The notes below the pieces were generated by a model that saw only the letters and a list, made by a program, of their open reading frames with translations, was not told the DNA's origin and searched no databases. From Mermis nigrescens (Eukaryota > Nematoda > Enoplea > Mermithida > Mermithidae), in the NCBI GenBank assembly GCA_036768485.1, contig JAVLUZ010000620.1:124001-188000 (forward strand): a stretch of 64,000 bases of DNA. Reading direction: 5' to 3'. Positions 43,906 to 55,289 of the stretch are shown piece by piece (position 1 is the first letter of the stretch; each line of letters opens with the position of its first letter). The position numbers and the translations under genes were made by a program.

Positions 43906-46900
43906 GGACGTAGGAAAGTTTAAATGCAAGCATTTTTGTTCCACTACGCTTCCATGACGTGCAGAAGGTGCCTTTGATTTCATTAGTGCAGAAAAGTTAC
44001 TAATTAATCAAAGTTTTTCAATCGCTTCTATCATCGAAATGTCAATTTTTCTCTTTTAGTTCCAAATAAACCATTACCTGCACGTCCAATGAACACTGTT
44101 GTCGGAAAATTGCGAAAAAATCCGCAAAAGCTAACTGAATTAGCTAGTTTAGTTAGGGCATAGGTAAACTGAGTGACTCTTTTCAAACCCTCCTCGAGTG
44201 TAAGCGGTCTACATGCCCACCCACTGCGCTTTCGATACGATAAATAGGTACGTTATATATCACGATAAGAGAGAGCAACAAGAACGAACATGGTACGGAA
44301 TATTATACCATGTCGCTGTTTTAAATCAGTCTAGATTAGCATATTTTTGTGTTAAATTTTCCACGTATTTTATTTAAATTTTTTATATTCGCTAGTGTAA
44401 GGCACGCCATACATCATTATAAGCAGTGGGGGATCTAGGACTTTTGTAGAAGGGGCGGTATCGAAGTTCGCATGAAGAGCCAAAAATAGGTCCTGTCTCT
44501 CTGACGACTAAGCGTTTTTTTTGGCACTTTACTTTATCTGCTTTTATTTAAAATCGCTTTCGACGCTCACATTTTTGGAAACTATAGCATTTTTGGACAA
44601 TTTTGCGAGGAAAACCATTAAATACCTTTGACTAGTGAAAATCCAGCACGCAAGTGCAGGAACATTTATTAAATTTAGTTGAAAGGACGTTTAGAATTTC
44701 GAATTAATGTAAGATTTCTGCGAGTTATAGCATACGATGCGGAGCAAGAAAAATTTTAAAAGGTGGGCTTAAAATAGAAGAAACAACGCTGAAATAGCTG
44801 TTATGATCTTGAATTCCTTTAAAACCCTATTTCTAAAGGAAAATATGGCTTCCAGGCCGCCAAAAAATAAATGTCATTAATAAGTAGACGACCAAACATT
44901 ATTTCGCCGATCATTTTTTGCCAAACCCCAACCGCCTTCTCTCCTGAATCCGCCCTATTGTGAAGGCAATCATTTTCCTTTATCGTAAATAAATTAGTTT
45001 GTTTGCGTGAGAAAATGGAAAAGGAAGTCGAAAAGTTGACATGAGATGCTTTTTCTGAAATAAAATATGGAAGTACAACGTTGACCGTGGAAAATGCCGA
45101 ATTTATTTTCAGTCGATTCAATCACCATTTACTTTATATTTTTCACATTTATTTTTAGATTATTTTGCGCTAATTGACCTCTTTAGCCATTGCTATCATT
45201 GTTGAAAATTGGTAAGTTGAAAGAACCGCCCTCCCTTACGGCGCTAGTTGAGACAATAAAAGAACCAAAAAAGGTACCCTTATTCTCCTGCACACAACTA
45301 TCACTCATGCACGTCGATAGCATCTCATCTTTTCATTCAAGTAAGTCGAAAATATGTCTGTCAAAATTATGATAACTTTATTTATCAAATTTTATTGATT
45401 TCATTATGTTTTCTATGTGTGCCACATGAGATATGTCAAAAACCGCATAACCTAACAACTTCATCGCTTGATCAAATAAGGTAACGTAGGGAAAGAGCGT
45501 TTTTCAAATATTGTTTGTACATTGGCATGATTCTTGCCCTCTTTTAAATATCAATTCACCGGTATGTGTCTTGCACTTCAGGAACACAATGTTTTCCATA
45601 TCTCTTGTTTTCAGGAAGGTACCTGCATTTCTCGTGATATTTCTCGCGTCATTTTTTAATTCCTCTACTCACAAAATGCTATCTTCCATTTTTTTCTTTT
45701 TGCCCGTCTCTATTTGTATTTCTATTTAGAAACAAAACAGATGATTTTATATTATGCACAAATTAGGTTAGGCACTCCGGAAATTCTAGGTTGAGCGGTT
45801 ACCAATTATTACATTAGGCCTACATCGTGTGTGTACCTTTTATAGGCTGGTTCAGCATACTATTGAGAGAGATCCTTAAAGATTAGTCCATTTCCCGTTA
45901 GTGATCAAATTGTTTTATAACATTATTTTTTTGTTCTAAGCAGTGTTCGCGCACAGCAGCATCATTGCAATCACATGTCGCACATTTATCTGCCTTGCTA
46001 GTGCTGAGTGAATTGAAGAAATTGGTGACAACAGAGGCACACTTGTTTGAGCTTCGCTTAAAATGCGTCTAAAATGCTTTAAGAGTCTATCTCATTGAAA
46101 ATTCGTCCTAGACATATGTAAGCGAACCGAAGCTAGCATACTATGTTGGCTTGATTATGTGTGTAATAACAACGCTTCATCTTGGAGAAAAAACGTAGAA
46201 AAGCGACTAAAACCAGTAAAACTTGAAAAAATAGCGACATATATTATTGGAGAAAAGCGATGCATTATGTTATAGATAACATACCGACTGCGCATGTCGT
46301 ATCAATATGTTGTATATATGTACGTGTAAATGATTCGAGGACATTTTTTTAAATCCGTTTTTTTTAATTTTCCTTTATTTTATTTGCAGATATAGTCCGC
46401 AGAAAATTTTGCTGCTGCAAATGGCAACCTTAGCGACTCTTGAAACGTTTTCCATATACAATTTGTCGTTTTGAGATAGTAAATTCACACAATTTTCATT
46501 AGTAAAAAATTATTAAAAATTATAAGAACGAAAAATACGGCGGTGTCTTATTTAAATGACACAAACCAGGAAACAAAATGATTCCGACGGAAAAAGAGAT
46601 GCTCAAGATTAGCTTAGTGAGTAAGTATAGGCAGTGAAAGACAGGGCCAGTGAACGATTGACTTGAATTTTGATCGTTGAGACTAAATTTTTTCATTGAA
46701 ATCTAAATTTAATAGGCTAGAAAAAACGAGCAGTGTTTGTCTAAAAGCAAAAATAATCGTTAAGCGAACCATTGAAAAGGATATTAAATGCTTTTGAATT
46801 TTGTATACCGGACGATTGCCAAAAATGCAGGCACAATTTTTGTTTAGAAAAGGTTTACAATACGGGGTCAAAAATAAACATAAATATTATAAAACTACAA

Positions 46901-48136
46901 ACATATGCCCAGAATTGAAATTGTTTAGAGTTCAAAAGAAGCTTAGTACTTGTCCTTTGTCCTCTATCACTGAGTACTTGCCCAACAAGAGCTTTTCCAG
47001 AGTATGAATGGAAATACGACAGATATTGAATGACGAAGGCAGCATCTGAAACTGAAATGATATTTAGCCATTCTATCCTAAATTTTCTCAGTTTTGGATG
47101 ATTATTATGACGAGTTAACTAAGAAAAGCCAAAAATTTATGTGAATTGCAATGCCAAATACATTATTTAATTAGTCATCAGTAAGAAGACCTAGAAAAAT
47201 TCCATAGTTTCAAAATTAACTTATAGTATTTGACTCTTGCTGTATTAAATGTATATAAGATTTAGCGCTGGGCTTAGACCTATAAAAAAGGTATTTGCTA
47301 AATTATTTACAGCGCCTTTTAGTTTATTCCTAATGCTTTTATATTTTTATTTGTTAACGCTTTATACGCTAATATCTCTCATCATAACAATAGTGAAATA
47401 CCGAATTTTTCAAAAAGTGTCAACACTAGAAATTATTCTTCCAAAATTTTGCTCCGCAAGAAAGACAAGTACAAGACTCTTGTTTGTCGCTGTCTATCTG
47501 ATGGATTTCAAAAAATATGCTAAACTGCCTTAAAAAAATCGCCGAATTCATACAAGAAAATTTTTAAGTACTATTTGCCGATTAAATCGTGAGTACCTTC
47601 TCATGTCTTCGGCTTAGTCTGCATATTTCACAAAACTCATGAATGAAATGACATTCGATTTCAGACCTCGCAAATTATTACAAAATTGGGTCTCGCACGG
47701 AAGCATACAGGCATAATTTACACATGACAATCTATAGTATGTGAATTCTCTAGTCATGCAAACTTGCGCCTTCACACTATAATTCGTTTTATTTAATTTT
47801 GAGGTTTTTGGAAAAAGTTCAAAGTGCCTACAAAAGTGGTTTAAACTAGCAGTATAGTTGTAATATTCTACAAAGTATATAGAATTATAGTGTAGACGCT
47901 TGCTATTGCCAAAACCGCATCACTGCATCAAAAGTTTAAATCGCTTTTGTAGCCCGATTAATGCAGATTAAATTCAGAAGAAAATCCGCAAAGCGAAATG
48001 AAACAGACTATAATTGGCAAGAATGCACCTGTGTCCGCTAAATGAAATTTTAAATCCTTGCATGGGGAAAAGCATGAAATTCATCTCGCGTCATCAATTT
48101 GATAATTTTCCGTGGCCGCTTATCTCACAAGAACAC
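43906..48136. other. unassigned 4.2-kb stretch
   Basis: No gene, RNA or well-delimited repeat recognised. A GGGGATCTAGGACTTTTG end near 44,430 and an inverted-looking ctcctgaatccgcc near 44,945 suggest an old TIR element, but no TSD supports it. Confidence 0.35.
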
Positions 48137-48545
48137 TGCAACGCTGTAAGATAGCCTGTGTTATAACATAGGCGATGAGACGTAAAAATTGCCGTACCTG
48201 AGGTAAGCTGAGGGAGCAACGTTAAAGAATAAAGAACATTTAGATGGGAAAGGAGGGGTGCGCAAGGGGCCCCCACTGCGCTGCCTGTTACAGCATACCC
48301 GTGTTGCAGTGTTGTTCCTCAGGTTGCATGGTCGATCTAGAGTTTTTCAGCTGATATGCGAAAAGTAGTATAAATGAGCACAAAAACTATGTTTCGGTAA
48401 GGATGTACTTTTCACTTTATTTTAACTAGAAATTTTTCTATGCCGAGATGCCCCCACGTGCATGCCTTGCTGCATGTATTTTTTACTGTTCGAAGAAAGC
48501 ACGTGCACAACAATACGAATGTCACGAATAAATAAATTGTACATA
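48137..48545. repeat. left TIR of the second large element
   Basis: Complementary to 60,963-61,369. Shared blocks include cctgtgttataacataggcg, gttcctcaggttgcatggtc, gtaaggatgtacttttc and gaatgtcacgaataaat. About 80% identical by eye, with indels. Confidence 0.88.
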
Positions 48546-48876
48546 TTAAATTATTAATCCGTTCGTTTGAAAAACATTTTCAAGGAAATTTAAGCGTCTG
48601 ATTTTTATTGAATGTTCAGTACATAAAATAATCGTAACCCCTGACGAAGATGTTTTAATTTATATATAGATATGGTTTTAAAAACCGCAAAATAGTTGTC
48701 TTGAAAATATATAGTTTGTAATTTAATAGCGTATCTTGATTTCAGTGTCCTCTTAATCTTCAAGAAGTGGCCGGAAAATTTTTCCAGAAATGTTTAATAT
48801 AAGTCGGTGATAGGAAAGTTTCCTGGTCTCAGCTTAAAAGTTCTAAATCCAAAAGCTACAAAAATACTTTTTCAAA

Positions 48877-49874
48877 ATGGTAAATTTATATGTACAGGGA
48901 CTGAATGGAAGAGAGGCTAAACAGGCTTGTAGAAAAATCATGGCTCTTTGCCATCACGATTCGGATCTATTGAAAAAAATTCGTGTAAATAATTACGTAG
49001 CTACTGGAAACGCTGGATAATCCGTCAACTTGCACAGACTCTACGATAAATTCGAAAAACCAAAATGTTTTTATGAACCCGAAATTTTTCCCGCTTTGAA
49101 ATACCGCATGAGTCACCTCTCTGTGAATATTTTCTCGACTGGAAATTATGTCCTAACAGGTTCAAGAGATATGTGATTTATACTGCTCTGATATAATAAT
49201 TGCAGACACATCAGGCTCATGCAAGTAAAAAAGTTCATTCCATCCAAAATGACGTCCATAGTTGAAACGTCTTTCTTTCTGTCTTCCGGAAAACTTTTAG
49301 CCTTCGGAAATTCAAATTAGACTTATTCATCGTTTCGATCGTCGAAGCCTGCAAATATTCATTGGAATCAAATTCAATTATACAAAAAAACAAATCAAGC
49401 AGAAATTCTGCAAAAGATCAATGACGAACAAATGAGTGGTATGTTGAAAGCTTTTCTGAGAAAACATGAATGGGAAATCAGACCTCAGAAATATGATGAA
49501 ATCGAAATTGTTCAAATGATATGAAATGCCTGTTTCAATCAAAACTGTATCCAATTGAAACATAGAAAAGATTCATACGACATAACAGAAATGAATGAAA
49601 TTGATACATCAGGACACATGAGAATCCCAAATTTCTGCTGGTTCTATCTAGATTTTATACCCGTTTCCAATGTCTGCTAGACCACTTGTCCTACAGATTC
49701 ACCGGAAAGTTTCGTTGATACACTACGGGCGAATGGAGAAACTATGACTCGGTCAAGCGGTGAATGTCCTCAGATCACTGTCTCATGGTTCCATCTATGT
49801 GAGGAAGAATGAGGTATTTCCTATACGCTAGAATCTTCAAAGCACGTCCACTTGCAGTTGGCGTCAAATAGTAA
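48877..49874 (+). pseudogene. TBP-like (TATA-box-binding-protein fold) reading frame with stops
   Basis: Read from ATG at 48,877, a single frame stays coding-like for about 330 codons, broken by stop codons only (near 49,018, 49,174, 49,190, 49,318, 49,522, 49,677 and 49,810). Residues 36 onward read IRVNNYVATGNAG, then VNLHRLYDKF. Then come FYEPEIFPALKYRM and VNIFSTGNYVLTGSRD. This order (VxNxVAT, G...xxLxxL, YxPExFPxLxYRx, IFxxGxxVxTG) is the signature of one TBP saddle repeat. A second repeat is not clear; the C-terminal part (KINDEQMSGMLKAFLRKH, MRIPNFCWFYLDF) is unrecognised. Role, if any, would be transcription initiation on the element (inference). Confidence 0.65.
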
Positions 49875-49879
49875 ATACC

Positions 49880-52240
49880 ACTAAAAAATAATGAGTCCAA
49901 TTAAACATCAATCAATAAACAATTAGTTAAATAGCTGTTCTTTGCATACGTAAGAAATTGTGGCATTTCAAATAGAAGATGCAAATAGGAAATGTGATGT
50001 TTGTCCTAATCCTCTGACCCAATCCATTCCCCACACATTCTCCTGGATTCCCCACTGTCTCACCCTCTGCCTACGTTGGGTGAGAAGAGCCAGATTGGTG
50101 AAAATTGCTTCTGACCGGGGTCCTTGAGCCCTTCCGCTGCCTGTCCTGTCTTTATCATCCTGAGCCTCTGACGGTTCCATTCTCTGGTCTGTCCTGGGCC
50201 TGATTTTCCTGAGCCTGATTGGTAGACGGGGCTATGAGGTAGTATCGGCCCATATGTTATCTGAATTGAAGAAGAGGTGTCAGCAGGAATAGGACTATTC
50301 AGATTGAATGCCATGGGTTCTTGCTGAGCCATGATGTGTTATTTTAGCCATCTGGTAAAATTAGGAAGTGAGGCCCAGGCTGCAAATATAATGAAAAGTA
50401 TGTAATGTTTATCAGGCGCACATAGTGGTCAGTCTGGTTTGTCTCCTGCCTTGAAGGAGAAATTAGTGTCAATGTCTTAAAACAGCAGGTGCCTTTGTTA
50501 ATTGTATTTTCCATTTTTCTTTCTATTTTTGCAAGTCGGAGCCATCTTGTCTGTATTCCAGCCATGCTGAAGACCAAATAAGAGGTATCCATGTCGGTAA
50601 GTGGTCGATTGAATTAGAGAGGCAAGGCACATGAACAAACACAGGCGCATGAGGAGGCACACAGTGAGTCAAAGCCAAGAAGGTAATAGGCCTGCAATGC
50701 AGTCAAGTCAAACTCTGCTGTCCCCACATGCCTGGGCACACCTGAATGAAACAGAATCAGAAATGCAGCAGAGAATAGGCACGGAATTGGAAAGCCGGAG
50801 AATCGGGACGGCCTCGGCGGTCAAGGCTGAAACGGCACATTCGAACGGTCGGGTCAGGGTCCGGGATGATCGAGAATCGGGATGGCCGGCGGTCTGGAGC
50901 ACTGCGTGGTGGTACGAAAAGTAACTGCCGCGTTTATAATTTTTGGAATGAATTTCATTTTTCGTCAAGGAATATACTTTGCCAAACATATTTTGGGAGG
51001 GCTTGTTATTATCGGATGTTACTTTGTATCTCCGATCAGAATTTCCTTCCCGCCCGGCAAGGAGCGATCAGAGCGCCGACACCGGGGTTCCGGCGGCCAG
51101 TGCGCGGAGGCGGCAGAAGGCTGAGGAGGAGCATGCCAGGTTTCATGTGCATATTCGGGCCACAGTCGGGCAGACGAGTGTTGCCAATCTCTCGGCAAAA
51201 AGTCTGAGAATGCCGAACAGGTCGGCTACAAATCGAATCATCCTGAAAATAGACGAGTGCTAATGTTCTATGTGTTTACTTGTTTTGATCAAGCTCAAAT
51301 ACTGAGAGAGAATTTGATTTCAATCACGGCGATTTCGTCGTGCTAATGTCGTTTTAATTGTTGTATGAAGTCAAGCATATTTGTAGTTGATAATACCTGA
51401 AACTTTTTCCGAATGAAGTACCTATGGCTCATATAGTAATCGTATATTCATGAAAATAAAATCAATCATTATAGAAGGTTGACTTACGTGCCAATCAAAC
51501 CATTTTAATCAATATCTGCACAAATTTTGTGTATCCACCAAGCGTCTTGATAATCATTTTCATTTCCACGTAATATAGCAGTCTTCATTTTCTAGACTTG
51601 GTCCTCCTATATGGACCATGGATGGTCGTAAAAATAGTGGGTATCTAGCGGAATATCTTGTCATAACAAGCGGTCTCAATGGGATCAGGTCCATGGACAA
51701 AAATCAGTTCAGTGTATAACTTTATAGTTCATAGATCAGCAAGGTTGAACATACCTAATAATTACACCCCCTTTTTATAAGAACGTTTGTTTTAATAACG
51801 AATATAACGTATGTTACAGGTCACGATGTATAAGCGTCTTTAGCCCCATTGATATTTTTTACGAATCTCCTTTTTGTATCTTTCCTAACATTCATCTCAA
51901 TTTTCATATTATTGAAATATTCGTCATTCGAACATAATCTATCCATCCAACTCCTGAAATTCTCGTGATAACTTATCCATCTGAAATTTGAAAAATCATA
52001 GCCAGTTTTAAGTAAACCGATCACATAATTTCTAGAACAGAAATTTGCAATCGGTATAATAAACACGTGAAGCAGCCATTAAATGGTAATTATCTGGTGT
52101 TTGTTGTTGTAAGAATGATAAAAATGATTATAAAGGCATTGTATATTGATCGTCTCATATTATAGTAATATTTTACATATAATGACAAATAATTTAATGA
52201 CAAACCGAACCTAACGAAATATCTTCAACAGAACCGGAAC
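49880..52240. other. element interior, no recognised gene
   Basis: A locally GC-richer stretch at 49,970-50,340 holds a minus-strand frame (AQQEPMAFNLNSPIPADTSS at its start) that I do not recognise. Another minus-strand frame at 51,821-52,066 (IANFCSRNYVIGLLKTGYDF) is also unknown. Copies of the ggagaatcgggacgg motif occur at 50,799-50,885. Confidence 0.35.
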
Positions 52241-55019
52241 GGTTGTAAAGGTTGGTTGATCTATACAGTTTGAGCAGAGCGAATGAGCTCATTCTTCTCA
52301 TGAACTATGGCGGCATTTCGAACTCAGCTTTCAACAATTATTAATGGTGGTCGAGTCGAGATCCAGTTCGAAACCGAGCCATGACCCATTCACGCCGAAA
52401 AAAAAAATTTTTAGCAGCAAGAATATGTCCAGAACGCGGAGGACGAAACAGTCTTTAAAGGACGATTGCCGAAGATGCTGCCGAAGAACGAGGAGGCCAG
52501 GTGAATCGTTAAATGTTTGGGGTCCGGTCGAGGTTTATTGCGGTCCGCTTAGGCGCGCCCCAGTCAATTATTTCCACAATCATCACGATTAAAGGAGGAA
52601 TACGATCGTTCGATTTTTGGATGTTATTTTCGGCAGAGGAAGAGCAAATTGGTTAAGAGAGGTGAAAGATTTTTATGTTACTGCTAAAATGTAAACAACC
52701 TAGAATGCAGCGGATTTAAGCTCCGAGTGCCCAAGTTGCAACTCCAGCAAGCTTCATATGTAGGTCTGCCTTCCAAGACTTCCAGGATTCACGGACATCA
52801 AAAGAAGATTTTAGATGATTAAACTTGATTTATTCATCTGGAGTCCAACATTCATCCTACATCAAACCTACCATTCTATTTCATTCCATATACTTTATTG
52901 GTTTTATCGGACTATACTGAATGAGTTGGACCAACAGGAGATTTTTGTCCATTGACAACTGAAGCCAAAAGAGACAAAGAATACATGCTCCAGCCAGGGT
53001 GGTCACCAGAACAGAAAAGAAATTTCTTCAAGATGAAATGAAATGGGATCATACTGAGCCAATGGAAGGACCAACCAAAACACTGATAAATTATGTTTAG
53101 CTAGGGCTACTGTCATGGGCAGCGCTTCATCAGAGCAACGACTCCTGATGGAGGCTACAAGAAAGGGAGACAAAAATCGTTACACGTTGCAACAATGTTA
53201 TGGCCAGCCAAGGTTTACCTGGTCAAGCAGAGGCCAAATTAGGTGGAGCATTGAGGCGCATTTCAGTGGGATCGAGGAAGCGATAAAATTCAGGCGTATT
53301 TATCATCATCGCCCAATTCAAAAGTCTCTTCGAGATTCTAAGGACTCCTCATTTTCATGTCTCATTTGACGCGAAAAATTATCTGAGCTTACACCACATG
53401 ACAACTGTCTTTGGACTTCATGTCCTCGAGTCCCCGCATTTTTTGGCGTATCTTATTGTATTCATTCTGTAACCTATGATAAAACCGTGGTTCAAATACT
53501 GAGCGACACGAATGTAATAGGGCGAATGTAGATATTCGTGATTCGTCTCCAGAGTGTGCCCATTGCCTGAGAATTGACATTTAGTTACTGATGTAGACAT
53601 GTCAATCGATGAGCCGTGAAGTTCGAATCGTAGCTTTGATAGGCATACAAGTAGGAAAACCGTCAGAGAACTATTGATCAAGCCTCGTCTTTCAATCTGT
53701 CAGATATCCTAAAACGTTGCAAAAATCTTGCTAATCAATCATCAAGCAGCAAACTACGTGTAATAATGCATACCAAATGGACTCAGTTTTTCTGTAAGAT
53801 GTGTAACTAACTGTTAATGGGATCAGACAACCATAATAAATGTCACAGTGCAACCTATAGACTGGGATTCTGAGAACCAAAACGAAAACCACTTCTTTGT
53901 AACTTTCGATCCCTGAAGCTTCGTCAGGATGGGGAAACGATTGTGTCTGGATTCTCCTGACCGTCCCGATTCTCCTGACCATCCGTTCCGCGACCGTCCC
54001 GATTTGTCCAGCCATCCCGTGGATCTCCGACCAACCCGGTTCGCCGACGTCGATTCATCCTGACTTTCCCGATTCTTCTGACCGGTCCCGGATTTGTCTC
54101 ATCGCCCAATGCGAGGTGAGTTTTTTAACCCGCGAGAATGTCATCTTGCAATGCCAGCCCAATTTCTGCATGATACCGGAATTCTCCGGCCTCTCCGATT
54201 CTCCCGACCATGGTAAGATTTTGGACAAAGCGATTTGACTACGACTGCATTACTTTGTGCGAGTACCAGCACGAACGCATCACCATCCACGCCATGTACA
54301 GCACATGCACAGGTGTGCTGGTATGCTGAGTATATGTAGATGAGGTATATTTACCTTCAACCGACGGCATATGAGGTACAGCGGTAGCAATTTATTCGAT
54401 TAACCAACGTAACTTCATGCGACGAAACTCTGGTCATGACTTATATAAAATAGAAACAAAAAAATGCGGAAATGCAAATTAGACAAAAATATTTAGCGTC
54501 GTTTTCAAGACGTTTGACATACAAAGGTATATAAGTGCATTAATACTAAAAGTCTGAGCTAGTCAAGGAGACAATCTCCAGTTCATACTGTGGCGCATGT
54601 AATCGCTTATTTTGTTAAAATGGCTCAAGCGCAGGAAGACTTTGGCGAAGCTGCCTTCATGGAGCTATGTTACACTTTACTTGATATGTTTTGCTGCAGT
54701 TAAATGGACATGGTTCAAACGATATAGTCATGACTTTCTTCGAGATTAGGCATGGCAAATCGAATGTCATTATTTATATACTTCGATGTAACTTCGTTTA
54801 TTCTCACTTTTTTAAAGTCAAAATGAAACGAATAATTGTAATGTCAGACAAAAAAATTACTTTCAATTTTACTGAATTACAAAAATAATACGTTATGGAA
54901 AAAATCCGTAAAAGTACCTAATAATTCAATCTCTAAATAAGTCCTTTATTACATAAATTGCAACCACTATTCAGCAGTTGATTGACATGTGGTTTATGCC
55001 ACCTGTCATATTTGAATCT
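52241..55019. other. element interior with unidentified coding-like fragments and inverted GATTCTCC repeats
   Basis: 52,344-52,592 encodes a basic cysteine-rich peptide (DDCRRCCRRTRRPGE) of unknown kind. 53,930-54,100 and 54,185-54,215 carry the motif ccgtcccgattctcctgacc in reverse orientation relative to the 55-kb array. A short plus-strand frame near 54,620 (MAQAQEDFGEAAFMELCYTL) is unrecognised. Confidence 0.35.
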
Positions 55020-55285
55020 GTAGTCGGAGAATCTGGAAAAGTCGGAGAATCGGGACGGACGAAGAATCGAGACGGTCGGAGAATCGAGACGGTCGGGGAA
55101 TCGAGACAGTCGGAGAATCGGGGTGGGCGGAGAATCGGGACGTTCGAGGAAACGAGATTTTTGCGAATCTTAAAATAACCTCTCTTAGCATTAGGGGAGA
55201 ATCAGGACGGTCGGGGAATCGGGAAAGTCGGAGAATCGGGACGGTCAGAGAATCGGCATCGGTCGGAGAATCGGGACAGAGCGGT
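55020..55285. repeat. minisatellite of about 17 bp (ggtcggagaatcgggac)
   Basis: Roughly 12 units of (a/g)gtcggagaatcggga, interrupted at 55,145-55,195. Dispersed copies lie at 50,799-50,885 (same strand) and 53,930-54,215 (opposite strand). Confidence 0.9.
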
Positions 55286-55289
55286 AGAA

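Noticed and set aside
44426..44963. Possible TIR element with GGGGATCTAGG and inverted GCGGATTCAGG ends
   Set aside because: Flanks ATTATAAG and TGAAGGCA do not match and the ends are only loosely inverted.
50060..50332. Minus-strand SGSGKSGPGQ as a possible P-loop
   Set aside because: No preceding hydrophobic strand and no Walker B; composition suggests low-complexity sequence.
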